Assembly (NCBI RefSeq): GCF_000695625.1
Contig: NZ_JMQI01000019.1
Coordinates: 1 to 64,000, forward strand
DNA length: 64,000 nt
DNA from: Amycolatopsis rifamycinica
GTDB taxonomy: Bacteria; Actinomycetota; Actinomycetes; Mycobacteriales; Pseudonocardiaceae
Reading direction: 5' to 3'
A model generated the notes under the pieces. That model was not told where the DNA came from, did not search any database, and saw nothing but the letters and a program-made list of their open reading frames with translations. The position numbers and the translations under genes are program-made. The stretch's first letter is position 1. Each line of letters starts with the position of its first letter. Positions 59,162-64,000 of the stretch are shown in pieces.

Positions 59162-60151
59162 CTACCTTCGGGCCATGCGCCGGCGGACGGTGCGTTCCAG
59201 GATGCCGAGGGTGGCTTTGAGGGCGGACTCGGGGACCACCGGAAAGGTGAGGCGCCGCTTCCACCCTTCGGGGATCTCCGACCAGTCGTAGTAGGACGTG
59301 ACGCGCGTGCCGCCTTCGGCCGGCTCCAGCCGGTAGCCGTAGACGTGGCGGACGTGCGACCCGGTCCGGCCCTCGACGGTCCAGGCGATCTCCTCACCGG
59401 GGACGAGCTTGGTGATGACGACCTCGACGTCGTACTTGCCGAGGGGAACGTCCCCCAGCGCGTCCCGGTCCATGTGCACCACGAACCGGTCGCCGGCCCG
59501 CTCGACCGGGTGTCCCTCGGCGGCCATGAGCATGCCCGACGCGTCGATGTCCACGTGTCCCTGCGGGTCGGTCAAGACCGCGAAGACGGCGTCGGCGGGC
59601 GCCGGGACGACGCGGGAGACCTCGAGGCGTTCGACGACCTCGCCCGGGGTTTCCGCGGTGGCGGTCAGGACCGCGCGGCCGAGGACGTGCCCGGCCATGG
59701 TGAAGCCGAGGACGGCCGGGGTGGCCTCGGCCGGGACGCCGATCGAGGCGACGTCGAGGGCGTGCACGACGAAGAAGTAGCGGTGCGGGCCGTGCCCGGC
59801 CGGCGGGGCCGCGCCGACGAACCGGGCCTGGCGGGTGTCGCCCGGAAGCTGGAAAGCGCCGTCCGGCAGGCCCGAGCCGGTGTCGTCCCCCGCCCCCTCG
59901 GGCAACTCGGTGACGGTGGCGGGGATGTCGGCGACGGCCCAGTGCCAGAACCCGGAGCCGGTCGGGGCGTCCGGGTCGTAGACGGTGACGGCGTAGCTCT
60001 TCGTGCCTGCCGGAGCACCACTCCAGGACAGCTGCGGGGAGAGGTCTCTCCCGGACCGGTGCGCGGGCGGCAGGGTGGCGCCGTCGGTGATCGTGGTGCT
60101 GGTGACGGTGAAGGAAGCCGCCTCGGGCAGGCGGGCGAAGGGGTCGTTCAT
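59162..60151 (-). CDS. Fusion of a PEBP (YbhB/YbcL) domain and an SRPBCC domain
   Basis: 329 residues from ATG 60151, chosen because relatives begin with a similar NDPFARLPE; ATG 60190 would add 13 residues. Residues 1-175 are a PEBP/Raf-kinase-inhibitor-like domain (DLSPQLSWSGAPAGTKSYAV, VYDPDAPTGSGFWHWAVADI, HRYFFVVHALD). Residues 180-329 are an SRPBCC/START-like domain (VERLEVSRVVPAPADAVFAV, YDVEVVITKLVPGEEIAWTV, TRVTSYYDWSEIPEGWKRRL). Both bind small hydrophobic or anionic ligands. The combination is unusual; no frameshift or stop is needed to read through. Divergent from a GntR gene. Confidence 0.78.
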   Translation of the reverse strand: MNDPFARLPEAASFTVTSTTITDGATLPPAHRSGRDLSPQLSWSGAPAGTKSYAVTVYDPDAPTGSGFWHWAVADIPATVTELPEGAGDDTGSGLPDGAFQLPGDTRQARFVGAAPPAGHGPHRYFFVVHALDVASIGVPAEATPAVLGFTMAGHVLGRAVLTATAETPGEVVERLEVSRVVPAPADAVFAVLTDPQGHVDIDASGMLMAAEGHPVERAGDRFVVHMDRDALGDVPLGKYDVEVVITKLVPGEEIAWTVEGRTGSHVRHVYGYRLEPAEGGTRVTSYYDWSEIPEGWKRRLTFPVVPESALKATLGILERTVRRRMARR

Positions 60152-60204
60152 CGGATCGGTCGTCTCCCAGTGCTGGATTGCGGTCTCCATCGACCATAGC
60201 ACTA

Positions 60205-60216
60205 ATAATCGATTAT
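60205..60216. promoter_or_regulatory. ATAATCGATTAT palindrome
   Basis: Perfect 12-base palindrome, AT-rich, in the divergent gap; 26 bases upstream of the gntR start. Likely operator for that regulator. Confidence 0.5.
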
Positions 60217-60241
60217 CTCGGGGATCGTCTATGCTTCCGGG

Positions 60242-60916
60242 GTGACAGAAGCTCCATCGGGACGGCCGATGCTCTCCGAGCAGGTCCACACCCACCTGCG
60301 GGACGCGATCATGCACGGGCGGTACTCCCCCGGCGAGGCGCTGAAACCGCAGGACCTGGCCAAGGAACACGGCGTGAGCCTGGCCGTCGTGCGGGAAGCG
60401 CTCGTGCGGCTGGTCGGCGACGGCCTCGCCGATCGCCTGCCCAACCGCGGCTTCGCGGTCCCGCACATCTCCGACCGCCGCTGGCAGGAAGTCGCGGAGG
60501 CCCGCCGGACGGTCGAACCGCTCGTGCTGCGCCTGTCCCTCGAGCGCGGCGACCTCGCCTGGGAGGCGCGGGTGCGAGCCACGCACCACCGGCTGGCCCG
60601 CACCCCGGCGTTCACCCCCGGCGAGGGCCGCCACTACCGCGGCGAATGGGCCGAAGCCCACCGGATCTTCCACCGCACGCTGCTCGAAGGCTGCGGCAAC
60701 CCGGTGCTCCTGGAGACGTTCGACCGGATGTGGACGGCGAGCGAGCTGGCCCGCCGCTGGTCGGCCCACCGCACCCCCGGCCGCGATTACCTGGCCGAGC
60801 ACGCACTGCTGGAGCAGACGGCCTTGGCCCGCGACGCCGACGCCGCGGCCGAAGCCCTGACCCGGCACCTCACCTCGACCGCGGCGGGCCTGACGGACGA
60901 TCCGCCGCAGGCTTGA
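60242..60916 (+). CDS. FadR-type GntR regulator
   Basis: 224 residues from GTG 60242. Winged helix LSEQVHTHLRDAIMHGRYSP, DLAKEHGVSLAVVREALVRL, and LADRLPNRGFAV; FCD domain (about 85-215) with WAEAHRIFHRTLLEGCGNPV (metal-binding His). Divergent from the PEBP-SRPBCC gene with a palindrome between. Ligand unknown. Confidence 0.85.
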   Translation: MTEAPSGRPMLSEQVHTHLRDAIMHGRYSPGEALKPQDLAKEHGVSLAVVREALVRLVGDGLADRLPNRGFAVPHISDRRWQEVAEARRTVEPLVLRLSLERGDLAWEARVRATHHRLARTPAFTPGEGRHYRGEWAEAHRIFHRTLLEGCGNPVLLETFDRMWTASELARRWSAHRTPGRDYLAEHALLEQTALARDADAAAEALTRHLTSTAAGLTDDPPQA

Positions 60917-60928
60917 CCCCGCCTGCGG
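60905..60928. terminator. Hairpin over the gntR stop
   Basis: CCGCAGGC-TTGACCCC-GCCTGCGG: perfect eight-base stem whose loop contains the TGA stop (60914-60916). Likely transcription terminator. Confidence 0.55.
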
Positions 60929-60994
60929 GACAGCCGGCGCACTGCTGCCGCCGCGGCTGAGGCGGCTCGCTCGCCGATCGGGGCGCACCCGCCG

Positions 60995-61420
60995 GGTGCG
61001 CGCTCAGCCCCGCCGCGGCCACGGCCGTCCGGCGGTTCGCTCGACGAGCGGTCCACACCCACCCGGGTGCGCACTCAACCCCGCCGCAGCCACGGCCGTC
61101 CGGCGGCCCGCTCGACGAGCGGGCCACACCCACCCGGGTGCGCGCTCAGCCCCGCAGCGGGGCACCCGACGCACGACCGCCGCCGCGGCCGCGGCGGCTC
61201 GCCCGACGATCGAGGCGCACTCGCTCGGGTGCGCGCTCAACCCCGCCGCGGAGGGCACCCCGCGAACGACCACCCCCGCGCCGCGACCGTCCGAGGTCCG
61301 CTCGACAACCGGGGCACACCCGCCCCGGTGCACGCTCAGTCCCGCCGCGGAGGGCACCCGGCGCCGCCGCCGAGGCGGCCCGCTCGACGAGCGGGCCACA
61401 CCCACCCAGGCGCCCGCTCA
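60995..61420. repeat. Degenerate 70-100-bp repeats with hairpins and embedded stop motif
   Basis: Six anchors like GGTGCGCGCTCAGCCCCGCC at about 60995, 61065, 61138, 61228, 61327 and 61407, separated by 70-100 bases. Between them recurs a strong hairpin CCCGCTC-GAC-GAGCGGG (61108-61124 and 61379-61395, mutated copy at 61039-61055). The last anchor holds the TGA stop of the aldo/keto reductase gene (61418-61420). The 501-base convergent gap contains no credible gene. Confidence 0.7.
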
Positions 61421-62314
61421 GCTCAGGGTGACGTCCATCGACCGGGCCGGGATCGCGTTCAGCGCGGCCAGCGTCTCGCCGTCGAGCGCGATGTCCGCGA
61501 CGGCGAGGTTGGCTTCCAGGTGCGCCGCGCTCGCGGTGCCCGGGATGAGGTGGACGTTCGGCGCCCGGTGCAGCAGCCAGGCGAGGCCGACCTGCGCCGG
61601 CGTCCGGCCCAGGGCTTGCGCGGCCGCCTGGACCGCGGGCTCGTCGGTCACCTTGGGCACCCCGGGGAACGCGCCGCCCAGCGGGAAGAACGGCACCCAG
61701 GCCACCCCTTCCGCGACGCACAGCTCCACCATGTCCTCGTCGTCGCGGCCGACCAGGCTGTAGGCGTTCTGCACGCACGCGATCCCCGCCGGGAGCGCCC
61801 GGCGCAGGCCGTCGAGGGTGACGGCGCTGAGCCCGATCGCGCCGATCTTGCCCTCGTCGCGCAGGGCCGTCATCACCTCGAGCTGGTCGTCGAGGCCGAC
61901 GCGCTGGTCACCTTCGGCGACGAGGCCGGGCAGCCGGTCGGCGCGGCGCAGGTTCACCAGCGGGATGCGGTCGAGCCCGAGCGACCGGAGGTTGTCCTCG
62001 ACGCTCGCGCGCAGCTGTTCGGGCCGTTGCGCCAGGCGGAGCGGGATCGGGCCGCCGGGGTCGGGGTCGGCGCCGACTTTGCTGGCGATCAGGACGTCGT
62101 CGCCGGGCCGGAGGGCTTCGCGGATGACGTCGTTGACGAAGCCGTTGCCGTAGAACTGCGCGGTGTCGACGTGGTCGACGCCGAGGTCGATCGCCCGGCG
62201 CAGGAGGGCGACGGCCGCGGCGCGGTCGTCGTGCAGGCGCTCGAGCTGCATCGCCCCGTAGCCGACGCGGCAGACGGTGCGGCCGGCGAGCGGGCCGCGG
62301 GCGGTGGAAGGCAT
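61418..62314 (-). CDS. Aldo/keto reductase
   Basis: 298 residues from ATG 62314. AKR barrel: VDHVDTAQFYGNGFVNDVIR (Asp, Tyr), DDVLIASKVGADPD (Lys), and IPLVNLRRADRLPG where many relatives have the catalytic His, so this belongs to the subgroup with Asn/Arg at that place. IGLSAVTLDGLRRAL and IPGTASAAHLEANLA bind the cofactor. Divergent from a TetR gene whose two operators cover its promoter; oxidative or aldehyde stress response is a common role. Confidence 0.84.
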   Translation of the reverse strand: MPSTARGPLAGRTVCRVGYGAMQLERLHDDRAAAVALLRRAIDLGVDHVDTAQFYGNGFVNDVIREALRPGDDVLIASKVGADPDPGGPIPLRLAQRPEQLRASVEDNLRSLGLDRIPLVNLRRADRLPGLVAEGDQRVGLDDQLEVMTALRDEGKIGAIGLSAVTLDGLRRALPAGIACVQNAYSLVGRDDEDMVELCVAEGVAWVPFFPLGGAFPGVPKVTDEPAVQAAAQALGRTPAQVGLAWLLHRAPNVHLIPGTASAAHLEANLAVADIALDGETLAALNAIPARSMDVTLS

Positions 62315-62346
62315 GGGGGTCCCCGTCCTCGTGCGATGATGACTAA

Positions 62347-62362
62347 GCGGAGGAGCCTCCGC
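62347..62362. promoter_or_regulatory. TetR operator copy 1: GCGGAGG-AG-CCTCCGC
   Basis: Perfect seven-base arms, 33 bases upstream of the aldo/keto reductase start. Confidence 0.65.
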
Positions 62363-62383
62363 TCGAGCCGACCGTAGCACAAC

Positions 62384-62397
62384 CGGAGGTGCCTCCG
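62384..62397. promoter_or_regulatory. TetR operator copy 2: CGGAGG-TG-CCTCCG
   Basis: Perfect six-base arms, two bases before the TTG start of the tetR gene. Same core as copy 1, 37 bases away. Confidence 0.65.
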
Positions 62398-62399
62398 CT

Positions 62400-62972
62400 T
62401 TGCCTTCGCCTGATCCCACCCGGCCCGTGCGCTCGGACGCGCGGCGCAACCGGGACAAGCTTGTCGCCGTGGCGCGCGCCGCGTTCGCCGCCGACGGTCC
62501 CGTCGCCCTCGAAGCCGTCGCCCGTGAGGCCGGCGTGGGCATCGGGACGCTGTATCGGCATTTTCCGACGCGGGAGGCTCTGGTCGAGGCCGTCTACGCG
62601 GCGGAACTCGACGATGTCACGGCCAGCGCGCCGGCCCTGCTCGAAGAAATGGCCCCGGAGGACGCGCTCCGCGCGTGGATGGATCGGTACGCGGCGTTCG
62701 TGGCCACCAAGCGGGGGATGGGGGATCTTCTCCGCGCCAGTGTGGCGTCGGGCCGGATCGCCACGCCGGCGACGCGGCAGCGCATCACCGCGGCGATCGG
62801 GGCGATCCTCGATGCCGGGGTGAAGGTGGGAACGTTGCGGGGTGGGGCCGATCCGGAGGATGTGACGCTGCTGCTGCTCGGGGTTTTCCTGTCCACTGCC
62901 GGCGAGCGGGATGCCGACCGCACTGCGCGGATGCTCGATCTCATCGTTGCCGGGCTGCGGGTGGATCGCTGA
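62400..62972 (+). CDS. TetR-family transcriptional regulator
   Basis: 190 residues from TTG 62400 directly after the operator, hence probably leaderless. Helix-turn-helix: RRNRDKLVAVARAAFAADGP, VALEAVAREAGVGIGTLYRH, FPTREALVEAVY. The C-terminal SbtR-like domain (about 85-185) follows. Controls the divergent aldo/keto reductase and itself by the paired CGGAGG-NN-CCTCCG sites. Confidence 0.87.
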   Translation: MPSPDPTRPVRSDARRNRDKLVAVARAAFAADGPVALEAVAREAGVGIGTLYRHFPTREALVEAVYAAELDDVTASAPALLEEMAPEDALRAWMDRYAAFVATKRGMGDLLRASVASGRIATPATRQRITAAIGAILDAGVKVGTLRGGADPEDVTLLLLGVFLSTAGERDADRTARMLDLIVAGLRVDR

Positions 62973-62991
62973 TTCGGAATACCCGGGACGA

Positions 62992-63031
62992 GGAGGTGCA
63001 GGGCAGGTGCGGTGCCCGATCCTGCACCTCC
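62992..63031. terminator. Strong bidirectional hairpin
   Basis: GGAGGTGCAGG (62992-63002) pairs perfectly with CCTGCACCTCC (63021-63031) over an 18-base loop, between the convergent tetR and GH12 genes. Confidence 0.7.
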
Positions 63032-63034
63032 CGG

Positions 63035-63727
63035 TCAGGATGCCGAAACGGAATAGCTGTTCGACGTGAAGTTCAAGCCGCCCGACGATGAGGTGATTTC
63101 GAAGCCGAACTGGACTTCGCCCAGGGTCACGTCGCCGAACCAGCCTCGGCTCCTGATCCAGTTCAGCACCGCGAGGATGTCGACGGTGCCCGCGTTCGTG
63201 TTCGACGTGCGGAGGAACGAGAACACCGCGTTCGATCCGTTCGATCCCTTGTAGACGTCCCAGGTGTGGCCGCCCACGGTGACCGTGGCCTGCCTGGTGC
63301 CCAGGGGGCCCACCGCGCCCTGCTTGTTCACCCACAACATGATTTCGTACGCGTTGTTGTTCGCCCAGATGTCATAGGCCGTCTCGTACGCGCCGGCGCC
63401 CGGGCGGGTGACGCTGAAGCTGCTGGAAACCTGGCGCAGGGAACCGATCGTGCGGCCGACGTTCTTCGCCGAGTGGGGGTACGACTTGATGCCGCCCGTG
63501 TTCGGGTGGTCCGCCCACACTCCCCAATTGCTGAAGGAGTTCGCCCAGATCGTCTGCGGGCCCGCGCCGCTGCCCCAGACGTCGTTGCGGACGGTGTACC
63601 CGCCGTTGGACCAGGTCGCCCATTTGTCCGAAGACGACCAGGTGGCCGCCTCGGCCACCCCCGCGGTGGTCGCCACCACGGCGGCCGCGGTCAGTGAGAC
63701 GAGCAGGGAACGCACGGCTTTGTGCAT
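63035..63727 (-). CDS. Secreted GH12 endoglucanase/xyloglucanase
   Basis: 230 residues from ATG 63727. Signal peptide 1-27 (SLLVSLTAAAVVATTAGVAEA, then ATWSSSDKW). GH12 beta-jelly-roll with the nucleophile Glu128 in AYEIMLWVN and the acid/base Glu210 in GEVQFGFEITSS; NDVWGSGAGPQTIW and GGHTWDVYKG are further family motifs. Cleaves beta-1,4-glucan chains outside the cell. No CBM is attached, unlike many secreted cellulases; a separate CBM2 protein is encoded at 10096. Confidence 0.9.
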   Translation of the reverse strand: MHKAVRSLLVSLTAAAVVATTAGVAEAATWSSSDKWATWSNGGYTVRNDVWGSGAGPQTIWANSFSNWGVWADHPNTGGIKSYPHSAKNVGRTIGSLRQVSSSFSVTRPGAGAYETAYDIWANNNAYEIMLWVNKQGAVGPLGTRQATVTVGGHTWDVYKGSNGSNAVFSFLRTSNTNAGTVDILAVLNWIRSRGWFGDVTLGEVQFGFEITSSSGGLNFTSNSYSVSAS

Positions 63728-63896
63728 GGGTTCGCCCTTTCCCGGGAATCGAACGGGGAGACCGGGACGACTATTGCAGTCAGCTTGTGCGCTGGTCAAG
63801 ATTCCGTTCGTTATTCACCCCCTTCGACCGAAGTGAACAATGACTTCGACGATTTCAATGGCGGCGGTCGTCGATTCGGTCGAATGAACCGGAATA
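63728..63896. other. Upstream region of the GH12 gene
   Basis: AT-richer 169-base stretch (for example CAAGATTCCGTTCGTTATTCA) holding the GH12 promoter; no gene seen. Confidence 0.4.
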
Positions 63897-64000
63897 TCAT
63901 GAAGGCGCTTCTTCCGCGTGCCGTCGTTCGGCGTCGGCGGCGAGCAGGAGGTAGGCGGCCGCCGTCCAGGTGTAGGCGCGGTCGCGCAGGCCGTCGCCGG
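63897..64000 (-). CDS. 3-prime end of a glycoside hydrolase (MGH1/GH63-like), partial
   Basis: Stop TGA at 63897-63899; the frame continues to the window edge. The 33 visible residues include GDGLRDRAYTWTAAAYLLLA, the C-terminal signature of amylo-alpha-1,6-glucosidase/mannosylglycerate-hydrolase-like (alpha/alpha)6-barrel enzymes, followed by a charged tail. The rest of the gene lies outside the window. Confidence 0.55.
   Translation of the reverse strand, partial: GDGLRDRAYTWTAAAYLLLAADAERRHAEEAPS

Noticed and set aside
60996..61763. Plus- and minus-strand open frames across the second repeat cluster
   Set aside because: They only translate the GC-rich repeats (His/Pro/Arg/Ala-rich) and overlap the aldo/keto reductase antisense.

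Overview
The window is high-GC (roughly 70 percent or more), uses GTG and TTG starts freely and is built of short-spaced operons. With a PknG-type kinase, GntR/TetR/LysR regulators next to almost every cassette, a GH12 glucanase and a CBM2 protein, this points to a soil actinomycete, most likely Pseudonocardiaceae such as Amycolatopsis (inference from gene content and base composition, not from a marker gene).

Region 1 to about 9.8 kb looks like an accessory island. It starts inside an IS5-type insertion sequence that has cut into an unknown gene. Two large convergent membrane proteins follow (1114-4545 and 4923-6323). They share a domain with a TIR-like layout and resemble nothing I can name as a whole. 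Then come a two-repeat Ltp-family surface protein and a serine recombinase that ends beside a tRNA-Leu gene (9724-9807).

9.8-29 kb is chromosomal metabolism and regulation: an anchored cellulose-binding protein; a LysR gene with a benzoylformate decarboxylase, aldehyde dehydrogenase and aromatic-acid transporter; a hydrolase whose start codon sits in a 44-nt perfect palindrome, with a MarR/GbsR-like gene beside it; a methyltransferase; a small heat-shock protein with a divergent RheA-like regulator; an ArsR/CDF metal-efflux pair; a DeoR/MFS pair; TetR; a phosphotransferase; and a sugar oxidoreductase plus TIM-barrel pair.

29.0-37.0 kb is the most interesting block. It is a six-gene, translationally coupled minus-strand operon. 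In transcription order it encodes a trypsin-like protease, a PknG-like Ser/Thr kinase, a vWA plus zinc-ribbon protein, a four-helix membrane sensor, a lipoprotein solute-binding protein and a Trypco1-type small protein. It looks like the mycobacterial glnX-glnH-pknG signalling set combined with a protease/vWA conflict-type module. Upstream of it lies an array of 31-bp tandem repeats that copy the 3-prime end of the neighbouring ABC permease gene.

37.4-43.2 kb holds an ABC exporter with its YtrA-type GntR regulator, a cyclase/ThDP-enzyme pair and a secreted ChaN/Tiki-like protein. 43.5-56.5 kb is a complete non-phosphorylative L-fucose (or L-rhamnose-like) catabolic regulon: FadR-type regulator, ABC importer, sugar dehydrogenase, lactonase, dehydratase, second dehydrogenase and FAH-family hydrolase. 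Joined to it in one operon is larABCE, the lactate racemase and its nickel-pincer cofactor genes. The pathway's expected end products are pyruvate and L-lactate, so the Lar genes may act on that lactate. Five copies of one dyad (AGACATCATATGTCT-like) tie the regulator gene and both operons together.

56.5-64 kb contains WYL, AraC, GntR and TetR regulators with their neighbours, an unusual PEBP-SRPBCC fusion, a second stop-codon-linked repeat cluster, a secreted GH12 glucanase and the 3-prime end of a glycoside hydrolase running off the right edge.
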